The notes under the pieces: generated by a model
What the model was told of the DNA's origin: nothing
Databases searched by the model: none
Seen by the model: the letters and a program-made list of their open reading frames with translations, nothing else
Made by a program: the position numbers and the translations under genes
Origin: Roseococcus suduntuyensis
GTDB lineage: Bacteria > Pseudomonadota > Alphaproteobacteria > Acetobacterales > Acetobacteraceae
Reading direction: 5' to 3'
Assembly (NCBI RefSeq): GCF_014196305.1
Contig: NZ_JACIDJ010000001.1
Span: forward strand, 275,683-339,682
Length of the DNA stretch: 64,000 nucleotides
In this document: piece by piece, positions 28,515 through 36,450 of the stretch
How the letters are laid out: the number at the start of each line of letters is the position of its first letter
How positions within the stretch are numbered: the first letter of the stretch is position 1

Positions 28515-29118
28515 GGAAGTACAATCTACCCCCGTTCAATACCGCCGCATAGCGGCAGAAAGTCCGTACCGTATCGGCATTGTGCGACACCAAAATCAAG
28601 GCGCTGCGGCGTCGGCGTGACAGCAGCGCCTGCTGGCATTTCGCGTTGAACCGCGCATCGCCGGCGGAGGTGATCTCATCCAGCAGATAGCAGTCGAAAT
28701 CCACCGCCAGCGACAGCGCGAAACTGAGGCGCGACTTCATGCCGGAGGAATATGTCCGCACCGGGGCATGGATCTCCTCGTCCAGCTCGGCGAAGTCGCG
28801 CACGAAATCCACGGTCCACTCCGTGGGCCGGCCATAGATGCGGGCGATGAAACGGGCATTGTCCGCCCCGGTCAGGGCGGGGTGCACGCCACCCGAATAG
28901 CCCAGCGGCCAGGAGACCGACATGTGCCGTTCGATCAGGCCCGAGCTCGGCTTCTCCACCCCGGCCAGGATCCGCATCAGCGTGGACTTGCCCGCGCCGT
29001 TGCGCCCCAGGATGCCCACCGTGTCGCCCACCTGGAAGGTGGCGTTCACGCCGCGCAGCACTTCCCGGACCAGGCCGTCATCGACAAAGGTCTTGCGGAC
29101 GGAGGTGAGCCTCAACAC
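28471..29118 (-). CDS. kpsT: Capsular polysaccharide ABC exporter ATPase
   Basis: ATPase of the KpsMT capsule exporter, 215 residues. Walker A is GRNGAGKS at residues 38-45; the family-specific VEKPSSGLIERHMSVSWPLG follows, the signature is YSSGMKSRLSFALSLAVDFD and Walker B is CYLLDEITSAGD. Length and these motifs match KpsT/BexA/CtrD of group 2 type capsules. It sits 9 bases after kpsM and overlaps the proposed kpsE start. Confidence 0.94.
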   Translation of the reverse strand: MLRLTSVRKTFVDDGLVREVLRGVNATFQVGDTVGILGRNGAGKSTLMRILAGVEKPSSGLIERHMSVSWPLGYSGGVHPALTGADNARFIARIYGRPTEWTVDFVRDFAELDEEIHAPVRTYSSGMKSRLSFALSLAVDFDCYLLDEITSAGDARFNAKCQQALLSRRRRSALILVSHNADTVRTFCRYAAVLNGGRLYFHENMDEAFRVYEQL

Positions 29119-29127
29119 GGCAGGCCC

Positions 29128-29934
29128 TCACACCTCGAGATGCGGCTTGGCGCGGCGCAGGGCGAAGCCGCCATAGACGTTGAGCAGGATGATCCAGATC
29201 CAGACATAGCCCAGGTCATAATGGTAGGGTTGCCCGGGCCCGAACTGTCCCTCGCGGATGAACTCGAAGATGTGGATGATCGGCAGCATCAGCGTAATCC
29301 GCTGGAACTGGTAGGGCATCCACCAGACCATGTAGAACACGCCGGTGAAGACGATGGAGATGTAGAGCACGGGGTGGACGATGCGCTCCACCACCGAGAC
29401 GCCGAACCGGGTCAGCGCGAGCACGATCAGCGCCACGCCATGCCCCAGCAGCGCCATCATGATGATGCCGATGCCCATCTGCACCCAGCTGGTCGGCCAA
29501 TCGCCGAAGTAGATGCCGATGCCGATCAGGAAGACGATGGTCGCCATCGTCACCGCACCCGTCTCGAGCAGGGTCCGCGCGATCATCACGTCCTCGAGGG
29601 TGACGCGGGCGTGCCAGAGAAGGGGTTCGTTCTGCTCGGCCGCGGAGGGCGCCCGGCTCACGATGCTGCGGAACGCGTAGAAGACCACGTAGCCGATGAC
29701 GGCGAAGCCGATGATGTTCAGCCCACCGGGCACCATGCTCTCCCGCAGCACGCGCATGCCGGCCACGAACACGCCCAGCAGGGCCGGCTCCACGAAAAGC
29801 CAGATGAAGCCGACATTGCGCCGCCCATAGCGCGTGTGCAGGTCGCGCATCATCAATGCGCCCAGAACGCCCAGCTGTATCTTCAAGGCGCGGCCGAAAC
29901 TGCGATCCTCGACGATGGTGGGCTGCAATGCCAC
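29128..29934 (-). CDS. kpsM: Capsular polysaccharide ABC exporter permease
   Basis: ABC-2 permease of 268 residues that moves lipid-linked capsule across the inner membrane with KpsT. The N-terminal amphipathic LGALMMRDLHTRYGRRNVGFIW and WLFVEPALLG are typical of KpsM/BexB, and six hydrophobic helices follow. It directly abuts the lipoprotein gene upstream (stop at 29935), so both are on one transcript. Confidence 0.93.
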   Translation of the reverse strand: MALQPTIVEDRSFGRALKIQLGVLGALMMRDLHTRYGRRNVGFIWLFVEPALLGVFVAGMRVLRESMVPGGLNIIGFAVIGYVVFYAFRSIVSRAPSAAEQNEPLLWHARVTLEDVMIARTLLETGAVTMATIVFLIGIGIYFGDWPTSWVQMGIGIIMMALLGHGVALIVLALTRFGVSVVERIVHPVLYISIVFTGVFYMVWWMPYQFQRITLMLPIIHIFEFIREGQFGPGQPYHYDLGYVWIWIILLNVYGGFALRRAKPHLEV

Positions 29935-30312
29935 CTAGCGCGCGCTCCCCCGCAGCAGCGGGCGCGCGGCCACGAAGCTGCCCTCCGGCGTGCGACAGAC
30001 GACCGCCGTGCGCTCCGTGGTGCCAGAGCCCAGCAGGACTTCGCGGCACTCACGCCCGCTGGCCGCATTGTAGACCCGCACGATCCGGGCCGGCTGGCCC
30101 TGCACCGTGCCGGGCTGCCCCGGGCGGGCCGAAGCGGCGAAAAGGGACAACGGATCCTCGGGCTGCGCCACCGCGGCGACGCCACCAGGCCCCACCGCCG
30201 GGTTGCCGGCCTGGGAACCACTGAAGTCCAGCGGCAGGAAGCGGGCCGCGCTGGTTCCACAACCGGAAAGAAGGCCCGCGACGAGCAGCAGGGGAAGAAC
30301 GGAGGTCCGCAA
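29935..30312 (-). CDS. Small lipoprotein at the head of the capsule operon
   Basis: A 125-residue predicted lipoprotein. I place the start at a TTG (30312) preceded by AAGGA at suitable spacing; it gives MRTSVLPLLLVAGLLSGCG, a clear lipobox with Cys18. The body is low complexity, then ends in a short domain VYNAASGRECREVLLGSG ... VVCRTPEGSFVA. The paired Cys and the CR-E / CRTPEG spacing recall the DVU3141/17-kDa surface-antigen C-terminal module (CRE...CRxxDGxW), though weakly. Its position as the first gene before kpsM suggests a role in capsule export or anchoring, by inference. A longer upstream frame exists but lacks protein-like features. Confidence 0.65.
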   Translation of the reverse strand: MRTSVLPLLLVAGLLSGCGTSAARFLPLDFSGSQAGNPAVGPGGVAAVAQPEDPLSLFAASARPGQPGTVQGQPARIVRVYNAASGRECREVLLGSGTTERTAVVCRTPEGSFVAARPLLRGSAR

Positions 30313-30395
30313 CGGTACTTTCCTTATGAAAGGAACGCGGTCGGGCTGGCCGAGCGTCGGTCCGAAGTCATATATCGGCGCAGCGCCCTCCGCAA

Positions 30396-31682
30396 ATGCT
30401 GAAAGGCAGGCCCCGCCGCATGCTGCAGCCCGTCTCCGCCCTGACCGAAATGCCGGAGGCATGGCGGGCCGCGCTGCGGCCACACCCCGAGGGCGGCTGG
30501 ACCGATCCCTTCTCGGACCGCCCCCTTCCGCCGGGCGGCGCGGAGCTGCTGCGCGAACTCTGGTACGACCGCGCGGCCGAGAACGCGCAGGTGGCGGCGC
30601 TGGTCGGGATGGACCGCTGGAAGCAGGGCGCCATGCGCGAGGCCTTCACGGGGCCGGCGGGCGCGCCGCCCTTCGCCGCCTCGGCCGAGGCGGCGCTGGC
30701 GCTGGCCCTGCGCCATACCCGCAAGGGCGCCATCGCCGCCTGGGCCACCCGCCTGCCCCCCGGCTTCGCGGCCCGCTGCGCCGCGGCAGGCGTGCCGCTG
30801 CTGCATGTGGAGGATGGCTTCGTGCGCTCGGTCGGGCTGGGGGTGAACTTCGTCACCGCGGGCTCGCTCTGCGTGGACCCCTATGCGCCGCATTACGACC
30901 CGGGGGCGCAGAGCCTGCTGGAGCGCATCCTCACCAACACCGACTTCCCGCCGGACCTGCTGGAACGCGCGCGGGCCTTTCGCGCGCGCATCGTGGCGCT
31001 CGGGCTGACCAAGTACAACCTGCGCGGCGGCCCGCGGCCGCAGGTGCCGGAGGCGGCGGGCGGGCGCCCGCGCATCCTGGTGCCGGGCCAGGTGGAGGAT
31101 GACGCCTCCGTCCGGCTGGGGGGTGCCGGCATCCGCCGCAACCTCGAACTGCTGGAGGCGGTGCGCGCCGCCAATCCCACCGCCTGGATCGCCTATCGGC
31201 CGCATCCCGACGTGCAGACGGGCTATCGCCGCGGCTACGTCACCCGGGGCGAGGCACTGGCATTCGCCGACGTCTTCCTGCCCGAAGGCGACATCGCGAC
31301 CCTCTTCGCCCAGGTGGAGGAGGTGCATACCCTCACCAGCCTGGCCGGCTTCGAGGCGCTGCTGCGGGGCCTTCGCGTCACCACCTATGGGCAGCCCTTC
31401 TATGCCGGCTGGGGGCTGACCACCGACCGCAAGCCCCCGCCCCGCCGTGGCCGACCCCTCAGCCTCGATGCGCTGGTGGCCGGCGCCCTGCTGCTCTACC
31501 CCCGCTACACGGACCCCGTGACCGGCCTGCCCTGCCCACCCGAGACCCTGCTGGACCGTTTGGGTCAGCACGAGGCCTGGCCGCCCTTGCCCACGGGGCG
31601 CCGCCTCTATGACCGGCTGTGGTGGCGGCCGCAGGGCTGGCTGCTGCGTCAGGTGCGGCATTTCGGGCTTTGGCAGCGCTGA
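30396..31682 (+). CDS. kpsC: Capsule polysaccharide glycosyltransferase (KpsC-like, single module)
   Basis: Cytoplasmic enzyme probably adding the beta-Kdo linker that joins capsule to its lipid. KpsC marks are clear: LLHVEDGFVRSVGLG, then SLCVDPYAPHYDPGAQSLLERIL, ILVPGQVEDDASVRLGG, YRPHPDVQTGYRRG, VHTLTSLAGFEALLRG and YGQPFYAGWGLT. The usual KpsC has two such units in about 670 residues; this chain has one in 428 residues. No kpsS is seen nearby. It diverges from the export genes with an 83-base gap. ATG at 30396 is used; another Met at 30420 is possible. Confidence 0.85.
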   Translation: MLKGRPRRMLQPVSALTEMPEAWRAALRPHPEGGWTDPFSDRPLPPGGAELLRELWYDRAAENAQVAALVGMDRWKQGAMREAFTGPAGAPPFAASAEAALALALRHTRKGAIAAWATRLPPGFAARCAAAGVPLLHVEDGFVRSVGLGVNFVTAGSLCVDPYAPHYDPGAQSLLERILTNTDFPPDLLERARAFRARIVALGLTKYNLRGGPRPQVPEAAGGRPRILVPGQVEDDASVRLGGAGIRRNLELLEAVRAANPTAWIAYRPHPDVQTGYRRGYVTRGEALAFADVFLPEGDIATLFAQVEEVHTLTSLAGFEALLRGLRVTTYGQPFYAGWGLTTDRKPPPRRGRPLSLDALVAGALLLYPRYTDPVTGLPCPPETLLDRLGQHEAWPPLPTGRRLYDRLWWRPQGWLLRQVRHFGLWQR

Positions 31683-32443
31683 ACATCCTCATCACCGGCG
31701 CCTCGCGCGGGCTGGGGGCGGCGCTGGCGCGGGAATTTTCCGCGCCCGGCGCGCATCTCTGCCTGCTGGCGCGGGACGGCGTGGCGCTGGCGCGGGTGGC
31801 GCAGGACTGCACGGCGCGCGACGCCACCGTTGCCACCGCCACCTGCGACGTGCGCGACGCGCCCCGCCTCGCGTCCATCCTGGCGGAATGGGAGGCGGCG
31901 CACCCCTTCACCCTCGTCATCGCCAATGCTGGCGTGACCGGCGGCACGCGCCCCGATGGCGGGCTGGAGGGCTGGGCCAGCGCCGAGCGCGTGCTGGGCG
32001 TGAACCTCATGGGCGCCATCCATACAGTGGAGCCGCTGTTGCCCGGCATGGTGGCGCGGCGGGCGGGGCGCGTGGTGCTGATCGGCTCGGTGGCGGGCTT
32101 CCAGGGGCTGCCGGACAGCCCGGCCTATTCGGCCTCCAAGGCCGGGCTCTGGGCCTATGGCGAGGCGCTGCGCGCGCGGCTTTCGCCCCTCGGCGTGGGG
32201 GTGACCTGCGTGGCGCCGGGCTTTTTCGCCAGCGAGATGAGCGACCGTTTCCAGGGCGCCCATCCGGGCAAACTGCCGCTGGAGGCGATGGCCGCGCGCA
32301 TCGCCCGCGCCATCCGCCGCGGCCGGGGGCGCGCCATCATCCCCGCCCCGCTGGGCTGGCTGCTGCGGCTGCTGGCCCTGCTGCCCGCGCCGCTGAACGA
32401 CCGCGCGGCGCGGGTGCTGCGCTTCACGATCCGGGCGGAGTGA
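31670..32443 (+). CDS. Short-chain dehydrogenase/reductase
   Basis: NAD(P)-dependent oxidoreductase of the classical SDR group, about 257 residues. The cofactor motif is ILITGASRGLG at the N-terminus, the NAG motif is VIANAGVTGG, the catalytic Ser is in LIGSVAGFQG and the YxxxK pair is in AYSASKAG. The C-terminus is hydrophobic (LGWLLRLLALLPAPL), as in DltE-like SDRs, and may touch the membrane. No ATG is available; a TTG at 31670 or a CTG at 31679 that overlaps the kpsC TGA fits best, both implying coupling to kpsC. The last 20 bases overlap the convergent Nudix gene. A role in sugar modification for the capsule is possible. Confidence 0.82.
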   Translation: MAALNILITGASRGLGAALAREFSAPGAHLCLLARDGVALARVAQDCTARDATVATATCDVRDAPRLASILAEWEAAHPFTLVIANAGVTGGTRPDGGLEGWASAERVLGVNLMGAIHTVEPLLPGMVARRAGRVVLIGSVAGFQGLPDSPAYSASKAGLWAYGEALRARLSPLGVGVTCVAPGFFASEMSDRFQGAHPGKLPLEAMAARIARAIRRGRGRAIIPAPLGWLLRLLALLPAPLNDRAARVLRFTIRAE

Positions 32444-33023
32444 CCTCGCAGCGGAGCCAGCCCGCCGCCTGCAGGCCCAGGATCAACGCGCCGACATGCA
32501 TGGCCTGGCCCATTGCGCCGCGCGGCAGGGCGGCCAGCAGGCTGGCGGGGTCATGCAGTTCCACACGGATGGCCTCGCCGGGTTCCGGGACGGGTGGGGC
32601 CAGGCGGTGCAGCCCGGTGGCCAGCACCACATGCAGCCGGTTGGTCTGGATGGCGGGGTTGGGCGGCCCGGCGAACAGCCCCCGCCATTCGCCGCCGCCG
32701 AAGCCCGTCTCCTCCAGCAATTCCCGCCGTCCAGCGGCGATGGGGTCCGCATCGGTCGCGTCCATCACGCCGCCGGGCAGTTCCAGGCTCCAGCACTGGG
32801 CCGCGTGGCGCCATTGCCGGACCATCACCACAAGGCCATCCGCGGTCAGGGGCACCACGGCGCACCAGTCGGGATAGTCCAGCACATACCAGGGCGAGAT
32901 CTCATGCCCGGTGGCGGTGCGGAGATGGTCCGCCCGCAGGCGGATCCATCGGTCATCGAGCAGCGTGCGGGAGCCGAGCGTGGTCCAGGGGCTGCCCTCG
33001 GGGAGGGGGGCGTCGTCAGGCAC
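32424..33023 (-). CDS. Nudix hydrolase
   Basis: A 199-residue Nudix enzyme, probably acting on ADP-ribose or a nucleoside diphosphate sugar. The Nudix helix reads RRELLEETGFGGGEW with the preceding LELPGGVMDATDADP; an Asp stands in place of the first Glu of the consensus, a tolerated variation. The N-terminal strand pair (VVPLTADGLVVMVRQWRHA) is typical of ADP-ribose pyrophosphatases. The GTG at 33023 is chosen because GGAGG lies 4 bases upstream; the frame extends further only through a TTG. Confidence 0.85.
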   Translation of the reverse strand: MPDDAPLPEGSPWTTLGSRTLLDDRWIRLRADHLRTATGHEISPWYVLDYPDWCAVVPLTADGLVVMVRQWRHAAQCWSLELPGGVMDATDADPIAAGRRELLEETGFGGGEWRGLFAGPPNPAIQTNRLHVVLATGLHRLAPPVPEPGEAIRVELHDPASLLAALPRGAMGQAMHVGALILGLQAAGWLRCEVTPPGS

Positions 33024-33084
33024 GGCGCCTCCCTGGCACGGCGCGGGGTTGTTCCGCAACCGCGCGGATCAGACCAGGCCCGCC

Positions 33085-33771
33085 TTAGACCAGGCGGGTG
33101 CGGACCTCGCCCACGCCCTCGACATAGCCTTCCAGCAGATCGCCGCGCTCCACGGCCGCCACATTCTCGGGCGTGCCGGTCATGATGAGGTCGCCGGGGG
33201 CGAGCGCCACGAGTTCGGAAAGATTGGCGATGACCTCGGGCACGGACCAGATCAGCTTGGAGAGGTCGCTCACCTGGCGCTGCTTGCCGTTCACCTTCAG
33301 CTCGATCTTGCCCTTGGAGGGGTCGAAGCTGCCGGCGGGCATCAGGGCGCCCATGGGGGCGGAGTGGTCGAAGCCCTTGCCCATGTCCCAGGGGCGACCG
33401 GTCTTCTTGGCCTCGTTCTGCAGGTCACGCCGGGTCATGTCGAGGCCCGCGCAATAGCCCCAGACATGCTTCAGCGCATCGGCCACCGCGATGTTGGACC
33501 CGCCCGTGCCGATGGCGACCACCAGCTCCATCTCGTGGTGCAGGGACTTGGTCATGGAGGGGTAGGGCATGTCGGCGCCGTTGATCACCACGGCGTCGGC
33601 GGGCTTGGTGAAGTAGAAGGGCGGCTCGCGCGTCGGGTCGCTGCCCATCTCAATGGCGTGCTCGGCGTAGTTGCGGCCCACGCAGAAGATGCGGCGCACC
33701 GGGAACATGGCGTCGCTGCCCTGGACGGGGATGGCGGCGATGGCGGGCGGGGTGAGGACGTATTGCGGCAA
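33085..33771 (-). CDS. Fumarylacetoacetate hydrolase family protein
   Basis: A 228-residue FAH-family enzyme, the short form that covers fumarylpyruvate hydrolase, acylpyruvase and oxaloacetate tautomerase activities. Diagnostic segments: IFCVGRNYAEHAIEMG, PPFYFTKPADAVV, LHHEMELVVAIG (metal-binding Glu residues), GYCAGLDMTRRDLQ, PWDMGKGFDHSAPMG and LIMTGTPENV. Gly-His pairing and length match YcgM-like members. Substrate within the family cannot be fixed. A 420-base non-coding region lies upstream. Confidence 0.9.
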   Translation of the reverse strand: MPQYVLTPPAIAAIPVQGSDAMFPVRRIFCVGRNYAEHAIEMGSDPTREPPFYFTKPADAVVINGADMPYPSMTKSLHHEMELVVAIGTGGSNIAVADALKHVWGYCAGLDMTRRDLQNEAKKTGRPWDMGKGFDHSAPMGALMPAGSFDPSKGKIELKVNGKQRQVSDLSKLIWSVPEVIANLSELVALAPGDLIMTGTPENVAAVERGDLLEGYVEGVGEVRTRLV

Positions 33772-34191
33772 GACGGGGGCTCCCGGACATGACGGTGGGG
33801 CGTTGCGCCTTCGGTCTAGAGCGGTTCGCCGCGGTCAGAAACCGGGCCGGGCGCGGATTCGCGGTGTCTCCGGTCACACCTTGCCCGAAAATCATCATTA
33901 GGCCGGGCTCGCGGCAATCTTTCCGGCTTGACCCGACTTCGAGTGAAATGAGAAGTTTTGCACGCAAGTATACGGCTTGGCGCCGAAAGCCCCGGTGGCA
34001 TGCGTAGAACGCAAAAGCGCCCGACCAGGGGGGTGGTCGGGCGCCCGTGCAGTACACTACCGATCGGAGTGGTCGGGCGAGCCGGTAGGGGAAACCGGCG
34101 CGTCCACCAGCAGGTTGCCCCGCCAGTTAAGAAAACTTAGCACCATGCTGGGACGAAGCCAACAGGTTTCCACCTGTAGCCCTGCTCACTC
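33772..34191. other. 420-base intergenic region with hairpins
   Basis: No convincing gene. The FAH-proximal part (33870-33980) is notably AT-richer than its surroundings and could hold a promoter for the FAH gene. The part nearest the amidotransferase stop carries three perfect hairpins: ACAGGT/ACCTGT (34162-34177), GCCGGT/ACCGGC (34081-34099) and the 11-base stem at 34017-34044. These could be an extended 3' UTR or a small RNA on the minus strand. Confidence 0.5.
34013..34044 (-). terminator. Rho-independent terminator (minus strand)
   Basis: Perfect 11-base stem GCGCCCGACCA / TGGTCGGGCGC with a six-base loop; on the minus strand it is followed by TTTT. It lies about 150 bases after the amidotransferase stop and would end that transcript or a small RNA from this gap. 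Confidence 0.7.
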
Positions 34192-34965
34192 CTATTCTGC
34201 CGCCTGCAAAACGAAGCGTGCCGCCGCCCTTTCGGCACAGGCGGCGCCGAAGGACGTGAAGATGGCGCGGCTGAATTCGTCGCGTTCCCAGTCATATTCG
34301 GGGTGCCACTGCACGCCCCAGGCGAAATTCCGCGCTTCGCGGACACGCACGGCCTCGACCGTGCCATCGGGCGCCCAGCCCACCGCCTCCAGCCGCGGCG
34401 CCAGGCGTTGAACCCCCTGGTTGTGGAGCGAGTTGACCGGAACCTCCTGGCGCCCCGCCAGTTCCGCCAGCAGCAGGCCGGGCGCGAGGCGCACCGCATG
34501 GGCCTTGCCGGTGCGGACGAGCGGGATCGGCTGGTCGCTCGGCGTCGAATGGTCCATCCGGCGCGGCAGGTCCTGGATGCGCTGGTCGAGGCTGCCGCCC
34601 AGCGCCACGTTCAGCTCCTGCATGCCGCGGCAGATGGCCAGCAGCGGCACCCCGGCCTGGATGGCGCCACGGATCAGCGGCAGGGTGGTGGCGTCGCGCT
34701 CCTGGTCCTCGGGCGTGCCTTCGGCGTGGGGCGGGCCATCATAATGGCCGGGCCAGACGTTGGAGCGGCTGCCAGTCAGGATCAGCCCGTCGAGTCGCGG
34801 CAGGATATCGGCCACCAATCCCTCGCCGCCCGCCGGCACCAGCACCGGCACGCCGCCCACCGGGCCCAGCACCACCCGCACATAGCTGTCAGAGGCCGCG
34901 TGGTTCGGCGTGTTGAAGATGCCGAAGGCCTTCACGCAGCAGGAGATGCCGACCAATGCTCGCAT
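34192..34965 (-). CDS. Class I glutamine amidotransferase-like hydrolase (PuuD/peptidase C26 type)
   Basis: A 257-residue enzyme of the gamma-glutamyl-gamma-aminobutyrate hydrolase group. The nucleophile Cys112 is in LLAICRGMQELNV, the His is in WGVQWHPEYD with the Glu of the triad, and GLILTGSRSNVWP and NSLHNQGV are typical PuuD features. It would cleave a gamma-glutamyl amide, as in putrescine breakdown, but no other puu genes are present. It is followed by the structured intergenic region and its terminator. Confidence 0.88.
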   Translation of the reverse strand: MRALVGISCCVKAFGIFNTPNHAASDSYVRVVLGPVGGVPVLVPAGGEGLVADILPRLDGLILTGSRSNVWPGHYDGPPHAEGTPEDQERDATTLPLIRGAIQAGVPLLAICRGMQELNVALGGSLDQRIQDLPRRMDHSTPSDQPIPLVRTGKAHAVRLAPGLLLAELAGRQEVPVNSLHNQGVQRLAPRLEAVGWAPDGTVEAVRVREARNFAWGVQWHPEYDWERDEFSRAIFTSFGAACAERAAARFVLQAAE

Positions 34966-35028
34966 CAGGAGAGAAAACCGCGCCCACGCGGCGGTTTCAA
35001 GGCATGGGGCCGCCCCGGACGCAATTTT

Positions 35029-35661
35029 TCAGCGCGCCTGCTCAAGTTCTTCGCGGAATCGGGGGTCGTTGAAGGCAAACTGGAACGGATCGAAGCGTTC
35101 GCCCAACCGCATATCGGTCAATGTCACGCGGGTGACGCGGCCCTGCGAGTCCTGGACGGCCCATTGCCGCAGGACCATCGGCGCCTCGTCGAGGACGAGC
35201 TGGATGCGGCCCTCCGCCGCGCGGTCGGTGCGGTGCAGGGTGACGCGCACCACGCCGGCGCCGCGCTCCACCGCCTCCACCGTGATGTCGCCCGAGAGCC
35301 GCAGCGGGTTCCGCAACAGCAGCCCCAGCGGCGTGGCCGAGAGCGGCACGACGGACGCCTGCCGCAGTTCCTTGTCCCAATGGAAGAACTGCCCGTCGGC
35401 GGCGATCAGCAGCGTGGGCTCGGGCGGGTCGTATTCGAAGCGCATCCGGCCGGGCCGCCAGATCATGGCCGTGCCCTCCGCCGAGCCGCCCTGCTGGCTG
35501 ATCTGCAAAAAGCGCGCTCGCAGCGTGGTCAGGCCGTTGAAATAGCGCTCGACCTCGGCGATGGCCGCGCGATCGGGCGCCTGGGCCAAGGCGGGGGCGA
35601 TGGCGGGGGTGGCGAGGCCTGGCGCGAGGGCCAGGCCGGTCAGCAGGGTGCGGCGTTGCAT
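35029..35661 (-). CDS. lolA: Outer-membrane lipoprotein carrier LolA
   Basis: Periplasmic chaperone that ferries lipoproteins from LolCDE to the outer membrane. The 210-residue chain has a signal peptide with twin Arg (QRRTLLTGLALAPGLATPAIAPALA), then the LolA core: VERYFNGLTTLRARFLQI, GTAMIWRPGRMRFEYDPPEPTLL-type strand pair (the RPGRFR motif) and LTDMRLGERFDPFQF near the end. It is single between the amidotransferase and a secreted protein gene. Confidence 0.93.
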   Translation of the reverse strand: MQRRTLLTGLALAPGLATPAIAPALAQAPDRAAIAEVERYFNGLTTLRARFLQISQQGGSAEGTAMIWRPGRMRFEYDPPEPTLLIAADGQFFHWDKELRQASVVPLSATPLGLLLRNPLRLSGDITVEAVERGAGVVRVTLHRTDRAAEGRIQLVLDEAPMVLRQWAVQDSQGRVTRVTLTDMRLGERFDPFQFAFNDPRFREELEQAR

Positions 35662-35718
35662 ACCCCTGTTGTGGGCGCGCGGAGGCCCCGGGGAAAGAGG
35701 GGCCCGCGCTACGGCGTG

Positions 35719-36339
35719 TTACTGCCGGGGGGGCATGCCGGGCGGCGGCAGCGCCGTGCCGCGCGGCATGCGCTCGGCCATGCCCGGGGGAAGCTGGAAG
35801 CTCTGGTAGCCCTGCGGCCGCTGGAAACGCGCCGGGTCCTGCGTGCCATAGGCGATGGCGGTGGCCACGATCTGCGAATTGGGCTGGTTCACGGCCTCGG
35901 CGCGCAACGTCACGCCATCGGCGGTGAGGCAGACGCGGGCGCTGTCATTGCCCTCGACCACGCGCCAGATGGTGCAGGGCGTGTTGGCCACGCGGTCCGT
36001 GCCCTCGCGCGTGAAGCGGGCGTTGGGGCCGGGGGCGAAGCGCCGGGCCTCGGCCTCCTGCGACGGGGGCAGGTCCATGATCATGCGCTGGGCCTGCATG
36101 ACGACGAAGCCGCCGCCGGCCTCAGGCCCCACCACCATCCAGCCCTGGTTGCCGGGCATGTCCATCCGCATCAGGCCGCGGGCGGCCAGCCAGGACATGC
36201 GGACCTCGCCCGCGCCCTGGGGGGCCTGGTAGGTGACGGTGACATCGCGGGTGGGGACGGCCTGCGGGCGGTCCTGCGCCAAGGCGGGGCTGGCGAGAAG
36301 CAGCGCCGCCAGGGCGGCTTGCGGCATCAGGCGGGTCAT
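35719..36339 (-). CDS. Secreted protein of unknown function
   Basis: A 206-residue exported protein. Residues 1-22 are a signal peptide (MPQAALAALLLASPALAQ). The mature part is beta-rich (DVTVTYQAPQGAGEVRMSW, MVVGPEAGGGFVVMQAQRMIMDLP), has one Cys pair (NTPCTIWRV ... SARVCLTADG) and a Pro/Met-rich tail. The pattern, a mature domain that reports on a bound or soluble component, resembles uncharacterised periplasmic proteins of the LolA-like/DUF4412 kind, but I do not assign a family. It lies 57 bases upstream of lolA on the same strand, so a lipid- or lipoprotein-related role is a reasonable guess. Confidence 0.65.
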   Translation of the reverse strand: MTRLMPQAALAALLLASPALAQDRPQAVPTRDVTVTYQAPQGAGEVRMSWLAARGLMRMDMPGNQGWMVVGPEAGGGFVVMQAQRMIMDLPPSQEAEARRFAPGPNARFTREGTDRVANTPCTIWRVVEGNDSARVCLTADGVTLRAEAVNQPNSQIVATAIAYGTQDPARFQRPQGYQSFQLPPGMAERMPRGTALPPPGMPPRQ

Positions 36340-36376
36340 GGGTCGCTCCCTTCGGACTGCGCCCCAGGGTGCGGGA

Positions 36377-36412
36377 GGGGGCGCCGCCGGGTCAATGCCC
36401 GACGGCGCCCCC
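36377..36412 (-). terminator. Strong hairpin downstream of the TorF-type gene
   Basis: Stem GGGGGCGCCG / CGGCGCCCCC continued by CGGG / CCCG after a single mismatch, with a six-base loop. There is no T run on either side, so it may be an mRNA-stabilising structure or a Rho-associated end rather than a classical terminator. Confidence 0.45.
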
Positions 36413-36450
36413 GGTTTCAGAAGACGAGGGGTTTCAGATGGCGACGGGTT

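Noticed and set aside
33772-34191. tRNA or known structured RNA in the intergenic gap
   Set aside because: No cloverleaf, and none of the SRP RNA, tmRNA or RNase P core motifs that I could recognise.
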